Positions 40,866 to 49,119 are shown, counted from the stretch's first letter. The stretch is 64,000 nucleotides of DNA from Brevundimonas variabilis (GCF_014199945.1 NZ_JACHOR010000004.1:310001-374000); one strand, 5' to 3'. Numbers and translations: made by a program. The notes: generated by a model from the sequence alone, not told the origin.

Positions 40866-42089
40866 TCATGCCGGATCGCCGCTGGTCGCATTCAGGGTCG
40901 TGGTGGCCCTGTGGGCTCGTATCGCCGCGATCAGGCCGATCGCAGCGCAGACCAGGGCTGCGACGCCACAGGCGACAACGGCCTGGCCGACGCTTCCCAG
41001 GGCCTTGGACCCCACGGTCAGCAGGATCGGGCTGAAGAACTGGCCGATGAAGAAGGTGCCCGTCCAGATGCCAATTCCGCGTCCTCGCGCTTCTGGCGGA
41101 AGAGACGCCATGACCCAGGCCAGCAGCGTGGGCAGGATGATGCCGCAGCCGAGCTGGTTGATCAGCACGCCCGTCATGGTCAGCTCATAGGTCCCGCTGA
41201 TGCCCATGATGACCAGGCCGACTCCGGCCAGCAGGAAGGCACCTCCAAGAATGAGCCCTGTTCCCATGCCTGACAGGCGGCGAAAGATCAGCGACCCGAG
41301 GGGCACGCCCAGCGATCCGAATGCAGCAGAGCCGCCAATGACCGCCGGATTGGTGATCCCCTGCTGGCCCAGGACGACGCTGAGCTGGATCGGCACGATG
41401 TAAAACACCACGCCACCGAAAAAGGTCACGGCACAGATCAAAGCCAGCAGCCGGACAGGGAAGGGCGTGCTTTTGGCCGCCCCCTCTTCTCCGTGCATCG
41501 TGCGAGGCGCGGGCTCCCAGGTCAGCAGAACCGTGGCCAGGGCGAGCCCCCAGGCCGACAGATAAACGATGAACGGTGCCCGCCAGTCGATTGACCCCAG
41601 CAGTCCGCCCAGCAGGAGCAGTCCGGTTGCGGCAATGGAGCAGATGCCGACCTGCCAGGCCACCCAGGTGTCGCGGCGCTTGCCGTCGAAATAGTCGCCC
41701 ATCAGGGTGGTTGATGTCGTCATGATGACGGCTTCGGTCAGACCCACACCGATCCGACTGGCCAGAATGGCGTAGATATCATCCAGAAAAAGCGGCGCGG
41801 CCCCCAGCGGCGCATACAGGAGCATGGCGGCAATCAGCATCTTGCGACGGCCGACCCGATCCGCAAGCCAGCCTGCAAAAGGCGAGAACAGGGCAATGCA
41901 GACCGCCGGGACGGTCAGGATCACAGGGCCGAGGAACGCGATGCCAGGCACGTCTGCATAGGCCGCCATGAGTTGCGGCAGGATCGGTGCTATGACGAGC
42001 ACGCCCATGACCGACAGCGTCGCTGCCAGGATCAGCACAATGCCCTGTGGTGATCCGGCGCGCCTCGCCGCAGCCTCTGAATTGCCCAT
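40866..42089 (-). CDS. MFS transporter (second aromatic cluster)
   Basis: A 407-residue 12-helix transporter of the drug:H+ antiporter-like MFS branch, with GWLADRVGRRKMLI (loop 2-3 motif), SRIGVGLTEAVIMTTSTTLMGD (helices 4-5 region) and a C-terminal half with GGVVFYIVPIQLS. It does not carry the DGFD first-helix motif of the AAHS transporter at 15787. It lies 43 bases upstream of the flavin hydroxylase and probably heads the operon 35555-42089, importing (or exporting) the pathway's substrate. Confidence 0.85.
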   Translation of the reverse strand: MGNSEAAARRAGSPQGIVLILAATLSVMGVLVIAPILPQLMAAYADVPGIAFLGPVILTVPAVCIALFSPFAGWLADRVGRRKMLIAAMLLYAPLGAAPLFLDDIYAILASRIGVGLTEAVIMTTSTTLMGDYFDGKRRDTWVAWQVGICSIAATGLLLLGGLLGSIDWRAPFIVYLSAWGLALATVLLTWEPAPRTMHGEEGAAKSTPFPVRLLALICAVTFFGGVVFYIVPIQLSVVLGQQGITNPAVIGGSAAFGSLGVPLGSLIFRRLSGMGTGLILGGAFLLAGVGLVIMGISGTYELTMTGVLINQLGCGIILPTLLAWVMASLPPEARGRGIGIWTGTFFIGQFFSPILLTVGSKALGSVGQAVVACGVAALVCAAIGLIAAIRAHRATTTLNATSGDPA

Positions 42090-42161
42090 GATGCCTCCCC
42101 GTCGTCGCCTATGCTGGAGCTCGACCGGACAAGGCTAGGAGTCAGATCGGCTGTCTGACAA

Positions 42162-42189
42162 ATCGATTGATTGGATCGAATGTATCGAT
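42162..42189. promoter_or_regulatory. ATCGA repeat cluster upstream of the MFS-headed operon
   Basis: Three ATCGA elements occur at 42162 (ATCGAT), 42175 (ATCGAA) and 42184 (ATCGAT) within 28 bases in the 118-bp spacer between the LysR gene and the MFS gene. NodD-like regulators bind sites built around ATC-N9-GAT, so this is a plausible operator for the LysR protein encoded next to it. Confidence 0.4.
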
Positions 42190-42207
42190 CATCACGATGG
42201 GTGGCGG

Positions 42208-43119
42208 CTAGATCATGTCGGCCACGCTGGCGTGCAACATGTCGGCCAGCCAGCGGATACCACCGTCGGATTGACGCGCACGATGATACTGGATGGTCTC
42301 CTGCAGGACCGGCATATCGAAGGGCGGGTCGAACAGGCGGATCGGGAGAAGCTTCGCCTGCATTCGGGCCAGGCGCTCATGCGTGATGGCGATACGCTGG
42401 GTGCCGACAATCATCCGGGGGACGTGCATGAAGGCAGGAGCGACCAGTTCGATCCTGCGGTCTGGGACATGGGTGTCAAGCCAGGTCTCCGCCATCGAAC
42501 TCGCCCGGACGCGCCCGAAGCGCACCACGACGTGACCCATGCTGCGGAACCGTTCGGCATCCATCCGCCCATCGGCGAGTAGCGTGTTTTCCGACCAGGC
42601 AACGACGACGTGGCCCTCGTTGTACAAGGGCTCGTGCGGATGGCCCCTGGCAAGAAACAGCGTCGGCGTCACGAGCACGTCGATTTCGCCCGCTTCCAGC
42701 AAGCCTGTCTGGTCGTCCCCGGGGGCCACAACGTCAAGCACGACCCGCGGAGCGGCCTCTGCCACACGAGGGATCAGGCGGCTGATCAGCACCTCCGTGA
42801 TATAGTCCGAACAGCCGATGCGGAACACGCGGCGGGACGTCAACTGATCGAAAGCCTGACCAGGACTGACCGTGGCGTCAATCTGCAGCATCAGGTTGCG
42901 GAGCGGTTCGACCAACCGTTCGGCGAACGGGGTGGGCATCATCTGGCGTCCGACCGGGATCAGCAGGTCATCGCAGAAATGCTCGCGCAACCGCGCCAGC
43001 GCACCGCTGGTCGCGGACTGACTGAGAAACAGGCGTCGCGCCGCACTGGAGACGCTGCGTTCCTCCAGCATCACGTCCAGCGCGACCAGGAGATTCAGAT
43101 CCAGACCCTTGAACCGCAT
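42208..43119 (-). CDS. LysR-family regulator, NodD-like
   Basis: A 303-residue LysR regulator whose N-terminus MRFKGLDLNLLVALDVML is the NodD/NahR-type start. The HTH is SSAARRLFLSQSATSGALARLREHF, seen as ARRLFLSQSATSG then LARLREHF; the effector domain has FRIGCSDYITEVL and IDVLVTPTLFLARGHPHE. The family match favours ATG 43119 over ATG 43134; the latter lies inside an inverted repeat. It stands between the unassigned catabolic operon and the divergent TonB receptor operon, so it probably controls both, responding to an aromatic inducer. Confidence 0.88.
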   Translation of the reverse strand: MRFKGLDLNLLVALDVMLEERSVSSAARRLFLSQSATSGALARLREHFCDDLLIPVGRQMMPTPFAERLVEPLRNLMLQIDATVSPGQAFDQLTSRRVFRIGCSDYITEVLISRLIPRVAEAAPRVVLDVVAPGDDQTGLLEAGEIDVLVTPTLFLARGHPHEPLYNEGHVVVAWSENTLLADGRMDAERFRSMGHVVVRFGRVRASSMAETWLDTHVPDRRIELVAPAFMHVPRMIVGTQRIAITHERLARMQAKLLPIRLFDPPFDMPVLQETIQYHRARQSDGGIRWLADMLHASVADMI

Positions 43120-43130
43120 TGCTGGCCTAT

Positions 43131-43160
43131 CCATCGGCTGGACCGATGGTTTCGATCCAT
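43131..43160. promoter_or_regulatory. overlapping inverted repeats at the LysR / TonB divergent promoter
   Basis: CCATCGG (43131-43137) faces CCGATGG (43143-43149) across five bases, a perfect 7-bp palindrome. It overlaps ATGG-N7-CCAT (43146-43160). It lies just upstream of the preferred LysR start and 170-200 bases before the TonB receptor. Autoregulation by the LysR protein is the likely role. Confidence 0.45.
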
Positions 43161-43327
43161 CAAATCCATTTTACAGCTTGATTAAACCGTGTTCGGCTCC
43201 GCCACAACCGGTCCAGCAAGGAGCCGGGCTCACACTTAGGGACATGTGCCTTCACGTTCGTGGCGAACCGATCGACCCAGACAGGTCGGGTGCCACAGGT
43301 CGTGACGGTCGAGGGAGGGACAACCGA

Positions 43328-45637
43328 ATGCGCTACACCTTGATGACGTCCGTTGCTGCGATGACGCTGGCGCTTGCAACCGCGGTTGCTGCCCAGGAGG
43401 CGGCCACGCCGGCCCAACCGACACAGGACGACGCCGTCGGCCTTGAAGACATCATCGTGACCGCCCAGCGTCGCAGCGAAAGCCTGCAGCGCGCAGCTGT
43501 CCCGGTCTCCGCCGTCGCGGGTGAGGATCTCGAGAATGCGGGCATTACGGAGACCTCCAATCTCGGCAGGCTCGTTCCGTCACTCGTGGTGCAGCCCACC
43601 GGGGGAACCACCAGCTTCTTTCTGCGTGGCGTCGGCACCAACTCCCAGAATTCATTCTCGGAAAACGCGATCGCTTTCTCGTTCAACGGTGTTTACGTCG
43701 GCCGCCCTACGGCCCCGGCCGGCGTCTTCTACGACCTGCAGCGTGTCGAGGTCGTGAAAGGACCTCAGGGCACCCTGTACGGCCGTAACGCCACGGGCGG
43801 TGCCATCAACGTCCTGCCAAACACGCCGGAGCTGGGGGTCTACAGCGGCCAGGGCCTCTTCGAGCTTGGCAACTACTCTGCGAAAAAGGCGTCGCTTGCG
43901 GTCAATCTGCCGATCAGTGACACCGTCGCCCTCCGCCTTGCAGGCCAGGTCGTGGATCGCGACGGTTATATCTCCGATGGATATGATGACGATCGGGGGG
44001 AGGCCGTGCGCGCGTCATTGCTGTTCGAGCCGTCAGACCGCTGGTCGATGACGCTGGTCGCAGACTACTACAATCAGCATGGCAAAGGGTCGGGAGCGGT
44101 CTTGCTGCCCAATGCGAGGTTCGCGACACCCCCACTGGAAGACCGCGTGTCCATTTCGGACGCACCGGCGAGGGCGGCTATTCGCACTTTCGCTTCCACA
44201 CTCTTCGCCCCGCCCTTCTGCGGCGGACCCGGCAATTTCATCAACAGCGGCTGTATTTCGGAAGCCCAGGGCGACGGCTTCCTGGACAACAAGTTCTACG
44301 GTGTGAGCGGGACCCTGACCGGCGATCTTGGCTTCGGTGTCCTGACGGTCATCCCGTCCTGGCGGAAGTCCGACGTCGATTTCCGGAGCTATCTGCCGGG
44401 ATTTGCCGCGGACGTGGTCGATCTCGCCGAGCAGACCTCGCTCGAGGTGCGTCTGGCATCCAACGAGGATGGGCGACTTCGCTATGTCGTTGGCGGGTTC
44501 TATTTCGGCGAGGAACAGACCGCAGAAAACTTCTTCCGTCAGGGCAATATATCGACGACGCGGTTTACCCCGCAGCTGGAGACCGAAAGCCTCGCCGCAT
44601 TTGGCCAGCTGACTTTCGATGTGACTGACCGGTTCAGGTTTGTGGCTGGGGGACGCTATACACGCGAAGACAAGGAACAACTGACGTCTATTGCGTCGGG
44701 AGGATTACCTGGCCCGATTGAGCCCCCTCTGAGCGCACCGTTCTCCGGCAGCCTCAGCTTTGAAAAATTCACCTGGAAAGGCGGGCTGGAGTTTGATGCT
44801 GGCCCGGCATCCCTGGTCTACGCGAACATCTCGACCGGCTTCAAATCGGGGGGCTTCTTCGTCGCAGCGCCACCGAACAACACGTTCGAGCCTGAGACAC
44901 TGACTGCCTACACGGTTGGCTCGAAGAACCGATTCCTCGACAACAGGTTGCAGCTCAACGTCGAAGCTTTCTACTGGGACTACCAGGATCAGCAGATCAC
45001 GTTTGTCGGCGGCGTGCGCACCGGCAACGGCCTGTTCGCCCAGGGATCGACCACTGTCAACGCGGGTAAATCGACGATCTATGGCGCAGAGTTCGAGGCG
45101 CGTTTCGCACCCACCCCGAACGATCTGTTCAACCTCAATGTCCAGTACCTTGATGGCGAATACGATAGCCTGATCACAGCGAATTTCTCGCCCACGGGCG
45201 CTCCCGTGATCACCGGCTGTACGACTGTCGGGAGTCGGGCAGCGAATCCCGGCGTGAACGGAGCACGCTTCTACGACATCGATTGTTCCGGCAAGCCGAC
45301 CGTCAACTCCCCCAACTGGGCGATCAACGTGGGCTATGAACGCACGTTTGAACTTTCAAACGATCTCGAGGTGGTCGCAGGCGTCCGGGGCAATATCGAA
45401 AGCAGTCGGTTCATGAACTCGAACTTCCGTCCGGAGGAGACGCAGGACGGGTTCGCCATGGCCGATGCCTTTGTCACTGTGAACACTCCGAAGGGTTGGA
45501 GCGTGACCGGATTCATCAACAACATCACCGACGAAGTGGTGCTCTCGCGCGCCGGCACACGGCCGATCCTCGATTTTTCCGTCGGAACCCTGCGTCCACC
45601 CCGCACCTTCGGTGTCAGAGTGGGGTACGAGTTCTGA
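43328..45637 (+). CDS. TonB-dependent receptor (aromatic cluster, second)
   Basis: A 769-residue outer-membrane receptor: a signal peptide ending AVAAQ, DIIVTAQRRSESLQ (TonB-box region), a plug with LGRLVPSLVVQPTGG, FFLRGVGTN, VEVVKGPQGTLYGRNATGGAINV, and a beta-barrel ending FGVRVGYEF. GGGAGGG precedes ATG 43328. It is the first gene of an operon with an exported metallo-beta-lactamase-fold protein (stop and start overlap, TGATG), a cupin and an SDR. It is most likely the outer-membrane port for the compound used by the neighbouring divergent operon. Confidence 0.9.
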   Translation: MRYTLMTSVAAMTLALATAVAAQEAATPAQPTQDDAVGLEDIIVTAQRRSESLQRAAVPVSAVAGEDLENAGITETSNLGRLVPSLVVQPTGGTTSFFLRGVGTNSQNSFSENAIAFSFNGVYVGRPTAPAGVFYDLQRVEVVKGPQGTLYGRNATGGAINVLPNTPELGVYSGQGLFELGNYSAKKASLAVNLPISDTVALRLAGQVVDRDGYISDGYDDDRGEAVRASLLFEPSDRWSMTLVADYYNQHGKGSGAVLLPNARFATPPLEDRVSISDAPARAAIRTFASTLFAPPFCGGPGNFINSGCISEAQGDGFLDNKFYGVSGTLTGDLGFGVLTVIPSWRKSDVDFRSYLPGFAADVVDLAEQTSLEVRLASNEDGRLRYVVGGFYFGEEQTAENFFRQGNISTTRFTPQLETESLAAFGQLTFDVTDRFRFVAGGRYTREDKEQLTSIASGGLPGPIEPPLSAPFSGSLSFEKFTWKGGLEFDAGPASLVYANISTGFKSGGFFVAAPPNNTFEPETLTAYTVGSKNRFLDNRLQLNVEAFYWDYQDQQITFVGGVRTGNGLFAQGSTTVNAGKSTIYGAEFEARFAPTPNDLFNLNVQYLDGEYDSLITANFSPTGAPVITGCTTVGSRAANPGVNGARFYDIDCSGKPTVNSPNWAINVGYERTFELSNDLEVVAGVRGNIESSRFMNSNFRPEETQDGFAMADAFVTVNTPKGWSVTGFINNITDEVVLSRAGTRPILDFSVGTLRPPRTFGVRVGYEF

Positions 45638-46608
45638 TGAAGTCGGGCCTGCTTTGCGCAACGATGGTCGGGATCCTTCTGGCAAGCCCCGCTGTCGCGC
45701 AGAGTCTGCCGCCCGCTGAGGGTGTGTTCATCACTCTGGGAACGATGGGGGGGCCTGTTGCCAGCCCCGATCGTTCCCAACCCTCCAACGCCATAGTTCA
45801 CGGCGGGCTCGTCTATCTGGTCGATGTCGGGGACGGTTCGGTTCAGCAATTGGCTCGCGCCGGCCTGCAGCTGCGCCAGGTCAAGGCCGTGTTCCTGAGC
45901 CATCTTCACGCCGACCATACGGGCGGGCTGGCCGCACTTCTCAGTCTGCGCAACCAGACCAGTCTGACGGAGCGGCTGACGATCTACGGCCCGCCGGGGA
46001 CGCAGGATCTTGTCAACGGAATCGTCGCGTCGATGCAGCCAGCCGCTCGGGCGGGTTATGGCATCCCCGGGCAATCCTGGCAGACCCCTGCCGAAAGCGT
46101 GACGGTGACTGAACTCGAAGATGGTGATCGGGCGGAGGTCGGTGCCATGGTCGTGACCGCCGCCCAGAACACCCACTATGATTTTGCGCCGGGTAGCGAG
46201 GAGGATCGCCTCTACAAGTCGCTTTCGCTGCGCTTTGATCTGCCGGGCCGATCCATCGTCTACACGGGTGACACAGGTCCCAGTTCCGCAGTGGAAGCCC
46301 TCGCAAGCGGTGCCGATCTGCTTGTCAGCGAGATGATTGACCTGCCGAGCACGATGGCGACGGTCGCACGCAATTCACCGGACATGTTGCCGGACGCGAA
46401 AGGTCGGCTCGAGCAACACCTCTCCACCCATCACCTGACTCCGGAAGCGGTCGGTCAACTGGCTGCCGGTGCGGGCGTGAAGGCTGTGGTGGTCACGCAT
46501 TTCGCCGGCGGAACGCCGAATGCCCAGGCCAACCAGGGCTATGTCGCGCAGATTCACTCTCGCTTCAGCGGCACGGTGACCCTCGCCAACGACCTGGACA
46601 GGTTTTGA
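45637..46608 (+). CDS. exported metallo-beta-lactamase-fold hydrolase
   Basis: A 323-residue protein with a signal peptide (MKSGLLCATMVGILLASPAVAQS), so it acts in the periplasm. The metal motif HLHADHTGG follows VKAVFLSHL; further ligands are His in NTHYDFAP, Asp in YTGDTGPSS and His in VVTHFAGG. It resembles arylsulfatase/phosphodiesterase-type or ribonuclease Z-like MBL proteins more than antibiotic beta-lactamases. Its start overlaps the TonB receptor stop, so both are made together; it may process the imported compound (for example cleaving an ester or sulfate) before inner-membrane uptake. Confidence 0.85.
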   Translation: MKSGLLCATMVGILLASPAVAQSLPPAEGVFITLGTMGGPVASPDRSQPSNAIVHGGLVYLVDVGDGSVQQLARAGLQLRQVKAVFLSHLHADHTGGLAALLSLRNQTSLTERLTIYGPPGTQDLVNGIVASMQPAARAGYGIPGQSWQTPAESVTVTELEDGDRAEVGAMVVTAAQNTHYDFAPGSEEDRLYKSLSLRFDLPGRSIVYTGDTGPSSAVEALASGADLLVSEMIDLPSTMATVARNSPDMLPDAKGRLEQHLSTHHLTPEAVGQLAAGAGVKAVVVTHFAGGTPNAQANQGYVAQIHSRFSGTVTLANDLDRF

Positions 46609-46675
46609 TCCTTTCGGGAGGCAGGGTTCGGAACATTTGCCGTCAACCGCCTCCTCACCTTTCGGAAATGGACCG

Positions 46676-47161
46676 ATGACCCACGAGAGCTTTCGCCGCA
46701 TCGTGACGGCACACGACGTTCGGGGACGGTCGATCGTTCGCAGCGATGAAGCGCTTCTGCCCGTTCCGATCGACAGCGGTGATGCTGCGTTCCGTCTGGT
46801 CTGGGCCACGCCGGCTGTGCCCGCCGACCTGAATGCAGAAACCGACGGCGAACTGGCGGCAGGCAAGACGCTGAAGGGCGGATCGGTGATCCGGATCGTG
46901 GACATGCTGCCCGGACGCGCGTCGCCGATGCACCGGAGCTGGTCGATCGACTATGGCATCGTGATGTCTGGCCAGCTGGAACTGGAGCTGGACGGAGGCG
47001 AGGTTGTCGGCCTGAACCCCGGCGATATCGTAGTCCAGCGCGCGACCAATCACCTGTGGCGCAATCCGTCAGCAGATACAGTCTGCCGTATCGTGTTCGT
47101 CCTGATCGAGGCCCTGCCGATCGAGGTCGAGGGCCGCGTGCTCCCCGAAATTCATCCGTGA
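46676..47161 (+). CDS. cupin-domain protein
   Basis: A 161-residue single-domain cupin: the SIDYGIVMSGQLELELDGGE and LNPGDIVVQRATNHLWRNPS segments are the two cupin strands, with MHRSWSIDYG supplying possible metal ligands. I chose ATG 46676; ATG 46637 is an alternative. Cupins of this type bind small polar ligands or act as isomerases or decarboxylases. It overlaps the next SDR gene by GTGA, a tight coupling seen for cupin-SDR pairs in sugar-acid and aromatic-acid clusters. Its reaction is not known. Confidence 0.82.
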   Translation: MTHESFRRIVTAHDVRGRSIVRSDEALLPVPIDSGDAAFRLVWATPAVPADLNAETDGELAAGKTLKGGSVIRIVDMLPGRASPMHRSWSIDYGIVMSGQLELELDGGEVVGLNPGDIVVQRATNHLWRNPSADTVCRIVFVLIEALPIEVEGRVLPEIHP

Positions 47162-48114
47162 ACCGGACAGATCCTACGGTTCTCGTGACCGGTGCCGGTG
47201 GCTTCATCGGGAGCCATCTGGTGCGGCGCCTTCTGACGGAGCCGAAGCTGAGGGCCGCGCGGTTTGTCCTGTGCGACCTGTCGCTCCACTCGCCACCGGA
47301 TGACCCGCGTGTGCGGGTGGTCGAGGGAGATTTCGCCGAAGAAGCCATCCTCGGGCGCCTGGTGGAAGACGCGCCTGATCTGGTCTTTCACCTGGGGGGA
47401 GTTCTGGGTGGCGCAGCGGAGGCAAACCCGGACCTGGCGCGCCGTATCAACATTGATGCGACCCTCTCCTTGTTTGATGCCCTCCGTGCACCCGAAAAGC
47501 CCCCGAGAGTCATATTCGCCAGTTCGATCGCCGTTTTCGGCCCCTCGGACGCAAGGCGGATCGAGGATGCAAGCGAAACCCGCCCGACGCTCGTGTATGG
47601 GGCGCAGAAGCGCATGATGGAGATCGCGCTGGATCAGATGAGCGCACGAGGCTGGATCGACGGCATAGCGCTGCGCCTGCCGGGGGTGGTCGCCCGGCCC
47701 GGCGCCGACGCGCGGCTGAAGTCCGTCTTTCTGAACTCAGTATTCCACGCCGTCGCGCAGGGTCAGGACTTGATCCTGCCGGTCCCCCGAGACGGGACGA
47801 CCTGGCTGCTCTCGGTCCAGGCCTGTGTTGATGCTCTGATTCATGCTGCGAATTTGCCCGTCGCGACGTTGCGGGACAGCGATCGCCGCGTTTTCACCCT
47901 GCCGGCCCAGCGCATACGCTTTGGCGACCTCGTTGATGGCCTGTGCAGGAGGTTTCCGGACAGCAAGGCGTCCATCGATTTCCGACCGGATGCCGACATC
48001 ACGGCGCAGTTTGGTCGCCAGCCCGAGCTTTCGACGCAGAGTGCCGATGCTCTGGGGTTTCGTCATGACGGAGACTTGGCAACCCTTATCGAGCGCGCGA
48101 TGGACCAGGCCTAG
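47158..48114 (+). CDS. extended SDR (NAD-dependent epimerase/dehydratase, DenD-like)
   Basis: A 318-residue Rossmann protein: TVLVTGAGGFIGSHLVRRLL (cofactor motif), LVFHLGGVLGGAAEANPDLA, FASSIAVFG with the catalytic serine, and YGAQKRMMEIAL with the catalytic Tyr and Lys. The long GIALRLPGVVARPG segment is seen in D-erythronate dehydrogenase (DenD)-like proteins. Translation must start at GTG 47158, overlapping the cupin stop. It is last in the TonB-MBL-cupin-SDR operon. A remnant of a UxaA-type sugar-acid dehydratase follows on the other strand, hinting that hydroxy-acid chemistry once extended here. Confidence 0.86.
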   Translation: MNRTDPTVLVTGAGGFIGSHLVRRLLTEPKLRAARFVLCDLSLHSPPDDPRVRVVEGDFAEEAILGRLVEDAPDLVFHLGGVLGGAAEANPDLARRINIDATLSLFDALRAPEKPPRVIFASSIAVFGPSDARRIEDASETRPTLVYGAQKRMMEIALDQMSARGWIDGIALRLPGVVARPGADARLKSVFLNSVFHAVAQGQDLILPVPRDGTTWLLSVQACVDALIHAANLPVATLRDSDRRVFTLPAQRIRFGDLVDGLCRRFPDSKASIDFRPDADITAQFGRQPELSTQSADALGFRHDGDLATLIERAMDQA

Positions 48115-48235
48115 ACCGTCTGCTGGATCTGTCGGCGATGGTTGATCGGTTCGTGCTGACGGCCAGCCGACAAAAGAAACGGGCGCGGCCGGGGCTTGCG
48201 TGCGTGAAACAACACCAGACCGGAACATCTGGATG

Positions 48236-48435
48236 TCAGAGATAGGCGCCGCGTTGCCACGGCACGAACTCTGCGTCGCCCATGCCGAGGGCTTCGGATG
48301 CCGAAGGTTCGCCCGAGGCAAGGGATAGCAGGCGCTGGAAAATGCTGTCGCCGACCGCGCGGAAGTCGCGACCGCCCAGGGAGGCGAGGAGGTCCGAGCC
48401 GCCATGGAGGCGCGTCGCCTCGATGTGGACGACGT
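48236..48435 (-). pseudogene. 3' remnant of a UxaA-family (altronate dehydratase type) gene
   Basis: The reverse strand ends in a frame that reads ATRLHGGSDLLASLGG, VGDSIFQRLLSLASGE, SEALGMGDAEFVPWQRGAYL and then stops. This is the C-terminal pattern of UxaA-family dehydratases (VG..IF..LL..ASGE..S...G.GD.EFVPW..GA). No upstream catalytic part is present and the frame upstream soon stops looking protein-like, so this is a truncated tail. It sits between the SDR gene and the tRNA fragment; loss may be connected to insertion of the mobile element or an earlier deletion. Confidence 0.6.
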
Positions 48436-48641
48436 CGCCCTCGCGCTGGCTTACAGCGGGTGAAACGGTCGGCCGTGAACAGGTTTGGTCCGCGATCGCC
48501 GACGGGCAGCGAGGCCAACAGGCGCGCTCGCGAGGACGTTCGGACTAGCGGTCCGCGTCCGGATCATTGGCTTTGCATCAGAGTAAGCAAAGCAGCCCTC
48601 ATCTGCGACGCTGTCCAAAGTCCGCTTCTTGGAACGAGCTG

Positions 48642-48671
48642 AATGTCCGCATCTGGCGCGAAGCGGACGTT
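48642..48671. repeat. palindromic intergenic repeat (AATGTCCGC type)
   Basis: AATGTCCGC (48642-48650) faces GCGGACGTT (48663-48671) with one mismatch. This AATGTCCGC/GCGGACATT palindrome type is familiar as a dispersed intergenic repeat in several alphaproteobacteria. A related tccgctt patch precedes it at 48620. No gene is supported between 48436 and 48866. Confidence 0.5.
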
Positions 48672-48865
48672 GGATATTTGGCTCGCATGACGGTCTCTCG
48701 GCGCCACCGGCCCTCTCTGTTTGCGCGCTCAATCAGGATTGCCACTGCCCTGCTTCTTTGGGGCGAAAACCCACAAGTTACCCAGCCGGTTACCCCGGCT
48801 AAAATCTCCAGCTCGAACAAGGGCGGGAAGGGTTGCGGAAACTTTTGAATTTTATGACGAAACGA

Positions 48866-48910
48866 TGGTGGGCGATGTTGGGTTCGAACCAACGACCCGC
48901 TGATTAAGAG
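48866..48910 (-). other. 3' fragment of a tRNA-Lys(CTT) gene: attachment site of the mobile element
   Basis: On the reverse strand this reads the anticodon loop CTCTTAA (anticodon CTT at 48906-48908), the 3' anticodon stem TCAGC, the variable region GGGTC, the T stem-loop GTTGG-TTCGAAC-CCAAC, then ATCGCCC and ACCA. It is the 3' half of a tRNA-Lys with encoded CCA. The 5' half (acceptor GGGCGAT, D arm, 5' anticodon stem) is missing: the sequence beyond 48910 does not pair. It is therefore not a functional tRNA but the duplicated att core left by integration. A complete tRNA-Lys(CTT) is predicted at the far, right-hand end of the element. Confidence 0.85.
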
Positions 48911-49053
48911 AACCCGTTCTTCGGTTTTCCGGACCCCGCCGATTGCACGCTAGAGCACGATCAAGCAATTGAAGTAATGGACATTTTATATCCCCTAGCG
49001 CAGATTTGGCGTGTTCTTCGCATTTCGAGAAACAGACTCTTCGAGCCGGAGTT

Positions 49054-49100
49054 CACCGTCCTAATCACCGTCCTAATGGGGGATTTCGGCACCGTCCTAA
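49054..49100. repeat. three direct repeats CACCGTCCTAA upstream of the integrase
   Basis: The 11-mer CACCGTCCTAA occurs at 49054-49064, 49066-49076 and 49090-49100, the last only 20 bases before the integrase start. Position and spacing suit arm-type integrase (or excisionase) binding sites next to the att core at 48866-48910, or an autoregulatory site for the integrase promoter. Confidence 0.55.
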
Positions 49101-49119
49101 CGCCGAAAACGTCAGCAAA

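Noticed and set aside
48721..48903. Short ORF ending VGDVGFEPTTR
   Set aside because: This well-known peptide arises from reading through the antisense of a tRNA 3' end; here it covers the tRNA-Lys fragment and is not a gene.
48866..48910. Functional tRNA-Lys gene
   Set aside because: Only the anticodon loop to CCA is present; the D arm and 5' acceptor strand are missing.
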